In this document: positions 1 to 7,423 of the stretch, piece by piece
How the letters are laid out: each line of letters begins with the position of its first letter
Numbering within the stretch: position 1 is the first letter of the stretch
Source of the DNA: Candidatus Heimdallarchaeota archaeon LC_3
GTDB taxonomy: Archaea; Asgardarchaeota; Heimdallarchaeia; Hodarchaeales; LC-3
Reading direction: 5' to 3'
NCBI GenBank assembly: GCA_001940645.1
Contig: MDVS01000013.1
Coordinates: 4,246 to 68,245 of the forward strand
DNA: 64,000 bases
Translations under genes and position numbers: made by a program
The notes under the pieces: model-generated
What the model saw: the letters and a program-made list of their open reading frames with translations, nothing else
Told to the model about the DNA's origin: nothing
Database searches by the model: none

Positions 1-306
1 ATCATGACGCAAATTTTTAAGGTAATCACCCATAATAATGTTGTAAATACCTAAGACATGAATTTTGATGAAATCAATAGATTTATCTTTCCTCTCCAAG
101 ATTTCTGCTATTGTCAAAACTAATACAGAATTAATTCCATGTCTTTTTGCTAGCTTATCTGGAAAAAAAGGATCGTTTTCTTTCAATAAATTTGAAAAAA
201 TCCCTGAAAATTCATTTGCTTCCTTTTCACTGAAATTTTCCAACAAATACTTTTTCGATATAAGTTCAAAGTAGTCACTTAATCTTTTAATCTCATCATC
301 GGGCAT
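1..306 (-). CDS. hypothetical protein, N-terminal part (runs off the window)
   Basis: An uninterrupted minus-strand frame starts with ATG at 306-304 (MPDDEIKRL) and stays open for 102 codons to the window edge, so the C-terminus is missing. The visible part is mostly helical and charged, with a segment FPDKLAKRHGINSVLVLTIAEIL followed by KIHVLGIYNIIMGDYLKNLRHD at the edge. No signal peptide, metal motif or nucleotide-binding motif is visible. A 69-codon frame on the opposite strand is a shadow. It lies 42 bp downstream of the DinB-like gene in the same direction, so the two may share a transcript. I do not recognise the family. Confidence 0.6.
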   Translation of the reverse strand, partial: MPDDEIKRLSDYFELISKKYLLENFSEKEANEFSGIFSNLLKENDPFFPDKLAKRHGINSVLVLTIAEILERKDKSIDFIKIHVLGIYNIIMGDYLKNLRHD

Positions 307-348
307 ACTAGACCTCAAAATGTTTTGGATGATATTTTAATAAATAAT

Positions 349-876
349 TTAGAATCCAAAAACATTCTTATCTCTTTCTGTGAAGTAACTTAATTTTATA
401 TATGCTGCAGCCATCTTTCCAAACATCCCACGGTCACTCCATTCTGGGTCAATAATTTGTCTTAAATAGGCCATTTGATTTGAGTGAACCATTGTATGAA
501 GCATTAATCTACAAATAATATATCCAGGTCCTTTATTGCCTTTCTCGTCAATTTCTAATAATTGATCATCGATTAACTTTAATTTATTTCTTATAGAATT
601 GAATCCAACTGAAATTATACCTTTTACTATATCTAAAGTTAAAGGATAATCTACAAACCGACAAGTCCATTTAACAGGTTCCCAAGATGGTTTATCAGTC
701 ATAAAATACTCTGGCCATGCGCCACAATGAACTGCTATTTGCCCTATAGTCATTTTATTTTCTGCAAACACGTAGTTAAGAGATTTTCCAGAAATGCTTT
801 CCAAGGGAGTAAGTAACCCTTTTTCCATTATATTTAGTGTTTCTAATAATTCATTACAATATTTTAGATTAGACAT
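349..876 (-). CDS. DinB/YfiT-like metal-dependent four-helix protein
   Basis: The product of about 175 residues has the DinB-superfamily layout of a four-helix bundle with a His triad. One His lies in helix 2 (IAVHCGAWPEYF, near residue 50) and an HxxxH pair in the last third (MLHTMVHSNQMAYLRQ). This family binds a divalent metal and includes thiol-dependent transferases and damage-inducible proteins; the substrate cannot be read here. The frame can begin at a TTG at 882, but the ATG two codons later at 876 is preferred. The C-terminal WSDRGMFGKMAAAYIKLSYFTERDKN tail is family-like. The family call is fairly sure, the reaction unknown. Confidence 0.72.
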   Translation of the reverse strand: MSNLKYCNELLETLNIMEKGLLTPLESISGKSLNYVFAENKMTIGQIAVHCGAWPEYFMTDKPSWEPVKWTCRFVDYPLTLDIVKGIISVGFNSIRNKLKLIDDQLLEIDEKGNKGPGYIICRLMLHTMVHSNQMAYLRQIIDPEWSDRGMFGKMAAAYIKLSYFTERDKNVFGF

Positions 877-973
877 TATCAATTTCCTGAATGATGGTAA
901 TTTATTGCTAAAAAAAAGATTTAAGAAGAATATTAATTACGTTTATCAGCAAAATAAAAAAGAAAAATAAATA

Positions 974-1573
974 CTATTGGAATATTTTTCTAATTAACCA
1001 TTTAAGCTGTTCTTGAATTTTTTGATCACGATCCCCAAGCAATGCTATTCTGTCCCATGCATCACGTGTTAATCCATAATTTTGAAGCCTATCAGGGAGA
1101 ACTATTGACCAATTTCTCATACCGTCCTCATAAGAAGAAGCCCGATCAATTATTATTCTAAATTCTAATGAAAGCTGAAGATAAAGCCTTTGTTCAGGAA
1201 CAGGTAGAATAGAGTCCGGAATTGAAGGAGGGAAAAACGATTCTAAGGGTATCTCACCACTTATTCTTATCGAAGACGTTGATTCTGTTTGAAGAGGTGG
1301 AGGTTTGTTATAATCGACTGGTTGACTAGTGTAATCAAACTGAAATTCTTCTGGGATAACAGGTTTGATTTCTTTCTCCTCACGATCTATTAAAGTATTC
1401 TCAGATCCACAATGGGGACAAGGATGATCTTTTTCAAGTTTTCCTGTAACATAATTGTGACAATTTTTACAAACCGGTATGATCTTAGCCCCATTATCAT
1501 TTGTTATTTTAATAATATCTAAGGGGTTATGGATTGGATATATAAATCTTACCTGAATAGCTAACCTCAACAA
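974..1573 (-). CDS. zinc-ribbon protein with C-terminal WDRI/GD-D domain
   Basis: The 199-residue product opens with a short beta-rich segment, then a two-knuckle zinc ribbon (CKNC near residue 34 and CPHC near 52). A Pro/Thr-rich linker covers about residues 65-125. A C-terminal helical domain of about 65 residues carries W, LP, the pair WDRI and GDRDQ. The same C-terminal pattern recurs in the protein at 51535-52011 of this window, which suggests an uncharacterised domain family. The start is a TTG at 1573; no better ATG lies upstream in frame, so the N-terminus is uncertain. No function is recognised; the ribbon suggests nucleic-acid or protein binding. Confidence 0.65.
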   Translation of the reverse strand: MLRLAIQVRFIYPIHNPLDIIKITNDNGAKIIPVCKNCHNYVTGKLEKDHPCPHCGSENTLIDREEKEIKPVIPEEFQFDYTSQPVDYNKPPPLQTESTSSIRISGEIPLESFFPPSIPDSILPVPEQRLYLQLSLEFRIIIDRASSYEDGMRNWSIVLPDRLQNYGLTRDAWDRIALLGDRDQKIQEQLKWLIRKIFQ

Positions 1574-1600
1574 TTTTTATCAAAGCAGAAAAGTATTAAT

Positions 1601-2128
1601 TTAAGATGTAAGAAGTTTATAATCAACTAACGATTCATCCGAGCCGTTATAAGTAAATATTGCTTCAAAAAACTTTTCTTCTCTTAGTAATTTTGGTACA
1701 AATGTTTTATCTCCTTCCCAAATATTTAAATAAGGAAAATCTTTATCTAAATCTACCCAAACTAATTTTCCCTCTGAATTTTCTCTAATTTTTCCAACAT
1801 ACTTAGTACATCGATATACGAATACTAGCCAATTTAATGCGGGATGAATACTATTTTTATTAATGTCATTGAAAAAAATTATTGCACGGAATGTAAGATC
1901 TAAAGGCTTCACGTCAGTTTCTTCTTTGATCTCCCTTACCATACATTGCCAAGGACTTTCATAAGGTTCAAGCTTTCCTCCAACCCCAATATATTTATCT
2001 TGATGCATATCGTTTTCTTTTTTAACTCTATGCAATAAAAGAATTTTATTTTCCTCTGGATTGAAGAAATAACATAGAGTAGCAAGTTTTTGAGGATATT
2101 TCAAAGGTAACCACAAATATGGAATCAT
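1601..2128 (-). CDS. Nudix hydrolase (MutT-like)
   Basis: A Nudix box is visible near residues 45-70: G-K-L-E-P-Y-E followed by REIKEETDV, fitting GX5EX7REUXEEXGU with D in place of the last G. The fold start (ATLCYFFNPEENKILLLHRVKKEN) and a GVGGKLEP strand are those of 8-oxo-dGTP diphosphatase-like proteins. Such enzymes hydrolyse nucleoside diphosphates linked to another moiety, and this one may clean oxidised nucleotides; the exact substrate is inference. It starts with ATG at 2128 and at 175 residues is near the usual length. It lies 27 bp upstream of the zinc-ribbon gene in the same direction. Confidence 0.85.
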   Translation of the reverse strand: MIPYLWLPLKYPQKLATLCYFFNPEENKILLLHRVKKENDMHQDKYIGVGGKLEPYESPWQCMVREIKEETDVKPLDLTFRAIIFFNDINKNSIHPALNWLVFVYRCTKYVGKIRENSEGKLVWVDLDKDFPYLNIWEGDKTFVPKLLREEKFFEAIFTYNGSDESLVDYKLLTS

Positions 2129-2162
2129 TTAAGTACTTAATAACAACAAAAATATAGATTTA

Positions 2163-2879
2163 TTATCTTTCACTTATTTTTTTACCCGGTCGACCAATAT
2201 AAACACTATTGGGATCCATTTTTTGGGCAGGTACTAAAAATGACATAGCACCCAATATAGAGTTATCTCCAATCTCACAACCAGGGGCTACGATACAATG
2301 AGCTCCCACAGTAACATCATTACCGATTTTCACCTTATTGATAATTAGATATTGATCCTGATTGTAGTGGCAAGAAATTGAAGTCCTTAAACCTATGAAA
2401 ACATTATTACCTAATTCCGTAAAACAAGAATCTATATATACTTCTGAAGCAAGGTGAACATTTTTTCCAGCTTTAAGCCCATAAAGTCTTAGCATTTTAG
2501 GTAAAATTATTTTATTAGTAATGATGGGGATCCAAGAAATAAATTTAATCATTGATTTCATTAATCCATCAGAAATTAATCTTAATGCCATTAACCGTCC
2601 CTCTCCCGAGTGATGGGAAAATTTGCCTGCTTTAGGTGCTGGTAAGAAGAGTTTAACTGCAAATGTGGAGTGCAGTAATCCAAAAATTATAATTGAAATA
2701 ATATAAACTATGGTTAAAATTAAAGGAGCAAAAAGATAGAATAAAATATTTCCAAGTTGTTCATTAAAAAACCAGTAAAAAACAATGTATTCTGGAATAA
2801 AAGATACAAGAAAAAAAATTAAAGTCAAGGAGAAATAAGATAGTATTCTTATATTGGTTGATATACCCATAACTCTCAT
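2163..2879 (-). CDS. membrane-anchored left-handed beta-helix acyltransferase
   Basis: The 238-residue protein has two hydrophobic segments in its first 70 residues (ILSYFSLTLIFFLVSFIPEY and FAPLILTIVYIISIIIFGLL). A C-terminal hexapeptide-repeat region follows, with the pattern (LIVA)-G-x(4): GKNVHLASEV, GNNVFIG, GNDVTVGAHCIVAPGCEIGDNSILGA. This resembles the LbH acyltransferase module found at the end of some peptide synthetase-like membrane proteins. It probably transfers an acyl group to a lipid or cell-surface acceptor at the inner face of the membrane. It starts with ATG at 2879 and is the first gene of a four-gene minus-strand run (2879 to 974). Confidence 0.7.
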   Translation of the reverse strand: MRVMGISTNIRILSYFSLTLIFFLVSFIPEYIVFYWFFNEQLGNILFYLFAPLILTIVYIISIIIFGLLHSTFAVKLFLPAPKAGKFSHHSGEGRLMALRLISDGLMKSMIKFISWIPIITNKIILPKMLRLYGLKAGKNVHLASEVYIDSCFTELGNNVFIGLRTSISCHYNQDQYLIINKVKIGNDVTVGAHCIVAPGCEIGDNSILGAMSFLVPAQKMDPNSVYIGRPGKKISER

Positions 2880-3321
2880 CTTTTGAATAAATAATAATAA
2901 TTATCTCTGTTAAAATCACATTATTATGGTTTTAGCTAGCTGGAAACTTTCATTGTTTCTACGAAAATACGTTCAGTAAAATGCCAGAATCACCAAAAAT
3001 TGTTGGAAAGTCGAATAAATAATTGAAGATTCATTGAACGAATGTAAAGCATATTCTTTCGTTATTGAAATCCAGTCAGTAATGGTTTTCTTCTAAAGGA
3101 ATTCATTTTGAGGCTGCAACAATTCTCGGTCAATCTCTAAAATGCTTGAAAGAAAATTAAATCAGCTGAATGTTATTTTTTTTATTAAAAAAATTGTGCA
3201 ATTAATTACTGACTGAATTACGCTTTTTTGTATAGAACTGAAATTATTACTATGTAAAAGGTGGAAGGAATAATCTTTTTAAATTAATATTATCTGAATT
3301 TACAATTAATAACAAATGTAA
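2880..3321. other. 442-bp intergenic region with an 11-bp inverted repeat
   Basis: No gene is supported here. CAGTCAGTAAT at 3073-3083 and its exact complement ATTACTGACTG at 3205-3215 face each other 121 bp apart. Short open stretches between them hold many stops and match nothing I recognise; a decayed mobile element is possible but unproven. The 3' end holds the likely promoter of the next gene. Confidence 0.35.
3272..3288 (+). promoter_or_regulatory. TATA-like box for the 599-residue protein gene
   Basis: CTTTTTAAATTAA lies about 40 bp before the ATG at 3322, preceded by a purine-rich GGAAGGAATAA that could act as BRE. Spacing fits an archaeal promoter with a 5' leader of 10-20 nt. Judged by eye only. 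Confidence 0.35.
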
Positions 3322-5121
3322 ATGTTGGTTCTTATGGCTGAAACTCCAAATATTGAAGTTTTAAGAGAGCTCTTAAACAAGATTGATAGTGAATTCGATC
3401 TCGAATCAAGACTTAATAGGTATATTTCTGTTACTCCTGAATTAGTAGAACTTGCGAAAAATTCTGGATTATCTTCAGATTTAGACGCAGCTAGGGCATT
3501 ATTTGTATCTGATTTTGTTGTCTCTGCATCAGAAATGCCAGCAAATACTTCTGATGAAGATAGGAGAAAAATAATTATTGATTCATTTTTAAAAGGTTTA
3601 ATGGACAGAAATAAATCATCAGATAAATTAATGAGGATTTTCTTCTTAGCTATGAAAACATCTTCATTAATTAGAAGAACTGATCTCTTCTTAGCAGATA
3701 GAGGATTAAATCGTGAACCAAGTTTAATAATGTTAAAGGATTTTTATATTGAACCCTATTTATCCTTATGTTCGGAATTTTTAGGTAAAGGTTCGTGTGG
3801 CTGGGAGTTAAGCATTTTATCTGCTTTGTTAAAGAAAACATTTCCTACGAACGAATTTGAATTCTTCACACAAGCTCCAAAATATTCACCTGATGAAGAT
3901 CTTTCTTATTATCTTTGGAATATGTTAGAAACATACTCAGAAAGTCAATTACTTACTCCTAATACCCAAATAGTTATTCCAAATGTTGAAAATACAAGTA
4001 CAGCTCTTGTTGGAAGTTCGAAACCCGAATTTTCTTTTTCATTTTGGAATATAGACACACCACATTCATCATTGAAAGACAATCAAAATGCTTTAGAATT
4101 TTTACATAAATATCTTGGTAAAACTGATAATTCCAGACCTTTGGTTTATTTAAGAGCTAGAATCCCAAAATTACAACAACAATTCATTGTTGTTCGGAAC
4201 CCTTTTTCTGATCTAAAACCATTTATTATAATGAAAACTCCTGCTGATGAAATAAATTTATCTGAAGCTTTGACTATATTAGGTTTTCGTAGTCGTGAAG
4301 CCAAATCATGGCGTGACATTACAAAACCACCCAAAAAAGCTAAAAAACAACCATCAGTATCTCAAAATTCAACATCTACTCCTTTTCGGAGTCAAAAATC
4401 TGAGGTTCCTGAAGAAAAGAAGAGTTTTTTCTCTAAAATATTTGGAGGATTATTAGGAAAATCAGATGATAAAGGAACAAGCCAATCTCTAAAAGAGGAT
4501 AAACCTAAGCCAAAGATAGAAAGTAAAAAGAAAAAACATAGAGATAAATCGAGACAAAAAGGAAATTCTAACCTTCCTTACTTCTTAAGCCATGCACTGA
4601 CTGCTTCCTTAGTTGGAGATCTCCAATTATTTGAGATTTTTGATACTTATCGTGAAAGCAAATATGCAATTCAAGGATCACTTGAATTAGATTATCAAAC
4701 AAAAAAGACAAAACTAATCACTAGAAAAAAGTTGGATAGTCCTCAAGCGATTGGTGAATTAGTCAATGGACTAGATTCTGTTTTAACAACAATTATTAAG
4801 CACTTTTTTGCAGAAGAAATTCATGTGATTCCTGAAGAAATCCTTTTTGTTTCCAAAAATGATCTAAGAACTATAGTATGCCTAGAAAGTAGTGATGATA
4901 GACTAGTTGGAACGATAGGAACTACATTTGTCAAGGATGTGGTAGATTGGCGTTCAAAAGAAGAAAATATTGTTCAGAGAAGAACTTTAAGAATGAGGAC
5001 AGGACAATTACTTCAAGCACGTAGACATACACCTCTTGATGAAGCAATTAACAGAATTTACCAAGGTGCGTTAGATGAAGAAGTTGATGAAATGACTTTA
5101 GAACAAAAATCAGCCAAATAA
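3322..5121 (+). CDS. 599-residue protein of unknown function with Lys-rich linker
   Basis: Three parts are visible. An N-terminal helical part (about 1-230) is rich in Leu, Asp and Ser. A mixed alpha/beta part (about 240-335) includes PLVYLRARIPKLQQQFIVVRNPF and DEINLSEALTILGFRSREAKSW. A disordered Lys/Ser/Pro linker (about 338-415), with KKHRDKSRQKG near its end, leads to a C-terminal domain (415-570) starting FLSHALTASLVGDLQLFEIFDTYRESKYAIQGSLELD. No signal peptide, TM helix or catalytic motif is visible, so it is probably cytosolic; the basic linker could contact nucleic acid. ATG at 3322 is used, but ATG four codons later (MAETPNIEV) is equally plausible. It is monocistronic. Family not recognised. 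Confidence 0.7.
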   Translation: MLVLMAETPNIEVLRELLNKIDSEFDLESRLNRYISVTPELVELAKNSGLSSDLDAARALFVSDFVVSASEMPANTSDEDRRKIIIDSFLKGLMDRNKSSDKLMRIFFLAMKTSSLIRRTDLFLADRGLNREPSLIMLKDFYIEPYLSLCSEFLGKGSCGWELSILSALLKKTFPTNEFEFFTQAPKYSPDEDLSYYLWNMLETYSESQLLTPNTQIVIPNVENTSTALVGSSKPEFSFSFWNIDTPHSSLKDNQNALEFLHKYLGKTDNSRPLVYLRARIPKLQQQFIVVRNPFSDLKPFIIMKTPADEINLSEALTILGFRSREAKSWRDITKPPKKAKKQPSVSQNSTSTPFRSQKSEVPEEKKSFFSKIFGGLLGKSDDKGTSQSLKEDKPKPKIESKKKKHRDKSRQKGNSNLPYFLSHALTASLVGDLQLFEIFDTYRESKYAIQGSLELDYQTKKTKLITRKKLDSPQAIGELVNGLDSVLTTIIKHFFAEEIHVIPEEILFVSKNDLRTIVCLESSDDRLVGTIGTTFVKDVVDWRSKEENIVQRRTLRMRTGQLLQARRHTPLDEAINRIYQGALDEEVDEMTLEQKSAK

Positions 5122-5463
5122 ATTCAAATTATAATTTTAATGGGCATTAAATTCTCTTTATAGGTTTTTTTCACCTTTTTTAATTTAGTAAATTTACCCC
5201 ATACGAAAATAAATTTTCGAATAATATTGTTAATTGTACGAAAATGATTGTAAATTATAAGAGATATGCAATTAATAAACTTAGCACAAGATTAATTGAA
5301 ATTTCAACAATTTTTATTACTAAATTTCAATTAAATTACAAAAATAAGAATATGATTAGAAAAATGAAAAAAAATGCCCATTCACATTGCTACAATTGTG
5401 AATTATTTGTTATTTTCACGTGGGGTTTGACCAATTAACTTAGATATCAAAGAGAAGAAAAGA
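5122..5463. other. intergenic region with a perfect hairpin-type palindrome
   Basis: CGAAAAT-AA-ATTTTCG at 5204-5219 is a perfect inverted repeat, and the half-site TACGAAAAT recurs at 5236-5244. It could be an operator for the kinase gene downstream or a terminator for the gene upstream. A 64-codon frame at 5244-5438 has no recognisable content and is not called. Confidence 0.3.
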
Positions 5464-6507
5464 ATGTCATTAGATTTACTAATGAGCTTATTATCAGCAT
5501 TAATATTATTACCATCACTATCAATATATGATATTTATGATCTATTATTTGAATTGTTTATAGCTGCAATATTAGTGGTCGTTATATCTTTAATACTTTA
5601 TTCGATATATAATTTGGACCAAAAATTTTATCTCACATCCTTTTTAATCTTTATTAGCGGTTATACTGCTATTCTTACATCATTTGGAACAAAATTAACT
5701 CCTAGCCATTTTGAAGATGTTCCTTATACAATTTTTGTAATCATATTCTTAGTAATTAATTTAATATGCATGATATTAATCATTGGTCCGATTTTAAATA
5801 GAAAAGTTGTATTACCTCTCACGTCTGCAATGAAAACATCGAATGAAGTTAAAAATTTACTTGAGATTCAAAAAAGAGAATTAAGCAATTTTGCACATAC
5901 AATGGCTCATGATTTAAGATCCGGATTAACTAACATTAGATTGTATACCGACTTATTAGAGGAACAAGACCCCAATAATGTATTCTTAGATAAAATCAAT
6001 AAACAGCTTATAAATATTGATGGATTAATGAATAAATCAGTTAAACTAGCAAAAGAAGGATTGATAATTGGTTTAAAGAAGCAAACAAACTTAAAAGAAT
6101 TAATTGAAGAAGTAGCAGATATAACTTTACCAAAAAACATAAATTTTGAGATTTCAGATCTTCCCAAATCTATCATGTGTGATAAAGAAAAAATATATCA
6201 GGTTTTGAAAAACATATTTGAAAATGCAATTATCCACAGTAGACCAAGTTATTTACAAATAAATTTTGAAAAACAAAATAAGAATTCTTTACTCAAAATT
6301 GTTTATGATGGGGAGAAATTTAAAGAATCTACAAAGAAAAATTTTAATAAAAGTAGAGATTCAATAATTAAAAATAATAACGTTGGTTTAGGACTTATTC
6401 TCATTAAAAGAATCATCGATGCCCATAATTGGAAAGTTAGAATTTCTGATTCAAATTCTCCTTGTTATGAAATTTATATTCCAACAAGTGACGTAAAAGA
6501 GTATTGA
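5464..6507 (+). CDS. membrane sensor histidine kinase without receiver domain
   Basis: The first 115 residues hold four hydrophobic segments. The dimerisation helix then carries the phospho-acceptor His149 in the H-box (FAHTMAHDLRSG). The ATPase domain follows with an N-box (VLKNIFENAIIHS), a weak D-box (IVYDGEKF instead of DxGxG) and a G-box (NNVGLGLILIKRIID). It should autophosphorylate and pass phosphate to a separate response regulator, but no receiver gene is in this window, so it is an orphan here. There is no PAS or large extracellular domain, so the signal is probably sensed in or at the membrane. ATG at 5464 follows a purine-rich AAAGAGAAGAAAAGA. Confidence 0.85.
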   Translation: MSLDLLMSLLSALILLPSLSIYDIYDLLFELFIAAILVVVISLILYSIYNLDQKFYLTSFLIFISGYTAILTSFGTKLTPSHFEDVPYTIFVIIFLVINLICMILIIGPILNRKVVLPLTSAMKTSNEVKNLLEIQKRELSNFAHTMAHDLRSGLTNIRLYTDLLEEQDPNNVFLDKINKQLINIDGLMNKSVKLAKEGLIIGLKKQTNLKELIEEVADITLPKNINFEISDLPKSIMCDKEKIYQVLKNIFENAIIHSRPSYLQINFEKQNKNSLLKIVYDGEKFKESTKKNFNKSRDSIIKNNNVGLGLILIKRIIDAHNWKVRISDSNSPCYEIYIPTSDVKEY

Positions 6508-6544
6508 TAACAGATTGGTTTAAGATTTTATGATTGAACATTAG

Positions 6545-6853
6545 TCATTTTTTCGTTATAATCGTTTTCAATATCTGAATAAGAACTTGAAATTCTTCTG
6601 CTGTAACATTGTTATCTTTCCGAGCAGTTTTTAATGTATTATCATAAATATTATTCCAAAGTTTTGTTAAATATTTTTTTTCATCTTTAGATAATTTATT
6701 ATCAGCCCATGCTTTCTCATATTCCTCGGAAAATTTTTTAATATTCCTTTTTACCTCTATTAAAATTTTCTCTTCATCATCAGTCATTATCCCATCTAGA
6801 TGAATTAAGGGTTCGATTTCAGTCAACAAAATTTCCAAATTTACGATATCCAT
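6545..6853 (-). CDS. small helical protein with three acidic D-x-[IVL]-[ST]-x-[DE]-E loops
   Basis: The 102-residue protein repeats one element three times about 30 residues apart: LDGIMTDDEEKIL (near 19), ADNKLSKDEKKYL (near 50) and KDNNVTAEEFQVL (near 81). Each is a short acidic loop between helices. The spacing and D-G/N-x-hydrophobic-T/S-x-x-E pattern recall TerB-like or degenerate EF-hand helix-loop-helix units, suggesting metal binding or a scaffold role; that is inference. The start is ATG at 6853. It converges on the histidine kinase gene with a 37-bp gap. No signal peptide or TM helix is seen. Confidence 0.65.
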   Translation of the reverse strand: MDIVNLEILLTEIEPLIHLDGIMTDDEEKILIEVKRNIKKFSEEYEKAWADNKLSKDEKKYLTKLWNNIYDNTLKTARKDNNVTAEEFQVLIQILKTIITKK

Positions 6854-6897
6854 TAGAAAAACCTGATATTATTTGATTTAACTTTATACAATATAAT

Positions 6898-7131
6898 CTA
6901 TGTGAATAATATCCAAATTCCAAAAATCAAAAATAATGTTCCTAAGATAATTTTTACAATTAATTTTTCTTTAAAAAACAAAACTGCTAATGATTTAGCA
7001 AATAAAGGACTGGTAGTATGAAAAAATCGACGCATTTGCTGATCCTAATGAATTAATACCTTCCAAAAATAAAAATGTCCCTATAATCATACCAAAAGAA
7101 TATTTAAGGGAAAAAATTAGTGAAAATCACT
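6898..7131 (-). pseudogene. remnant of an EamA/DMT-family transporter (C-terminal end only)
   Basis: Two adjacent minus frames together give the end of an EamA drug/metabolite transporter. One reads SLKYSFGMIIGTFLFLEGINSLGSANASIFSY; after a one-base shift near 7018 the other reads TSPLFAKSLAVLFFKEKLIVKIILGTLFLIFGIWILFT and stops at 6898. The order short helix, P-x-F-A, F-K-E-K-L, then a final GTxLIxxGIxI helix is the EamA C-terminal signature. Stops lie just upstream (TGA near 7131), and the first eight or so helices of a roughly 300-residue protein are absent. It is therefore a truncated, frameshifted relic. Confidence 0.65.
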
Positions 7132-7145
7132 TAAAAAAAAATATC

Positions 7146-7283
7146 TTATTTCTTTCTTCGATATTTGATCGTTTTGGTTTTTCTTCCGCTACAGGTTCTG
7201 CATCTAACTACTAATTTTTCATTTCTTGATTTAAATTGACGATTTTTCCTGTGTAAAGATCTATAATTATGTTTAAATGCCAT
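7146..7283 (-). CDS. short basic CXXC open frame, possibly half of a decayed zinc-ribbon protein
   Basis: A 45-codon ATG frame encodes a very basic peptide ending RCRTCSGRKTKTIKYRRKK. An overlapping minus frame one base away, open from about 7359 down to a stop near 7207, reads NKFLPCSCYRWHLN. Joined by a frameshift they would give two metal knuckles (CxC and CxxC) and a basic tail, recalling the RNase P Rpp21/Rpr2 ribbon, but the match is weak. The CxC frame has no ATG. Either a small expressed protein or a broken gene is possible. Confidence 0.3.
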   Translation of the reverse strand: MAFKHNYRSLHRKNRQFKSRNEKLVVRCRTCSGRKTKTIKYRRKK

Positions 7284-7423
7284 CTATAACAACTACAAGG
7301 AAGAAATTTATTCAAATTTATATAATTATCCTTACTTATAAAACGATGAATGAAAAATATGAAACAATTTTATATTTCAGAGTGAAATTTTAAATATTTT
7401 AGATGTGAAAAACAATTTAATTT

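Noticed and set aside
65..274. 69-codon plus-strand frame
   Set aside because: It is antisense to the better minus frame that starts at 306 and runs off the window.
2880..3321. 11-bp inverted repeat as the ends of a transposon
   Set aside because: No transposase frame lies between the arms and no target duplication is seen; 11 bp could be chance.
5244..5438. 64-codon frame with a CYNC pair
   Set aside because: Lys/Asn-rich translation of AT-rich intergenic DNA, no ribosome site, no family; more likely chance.
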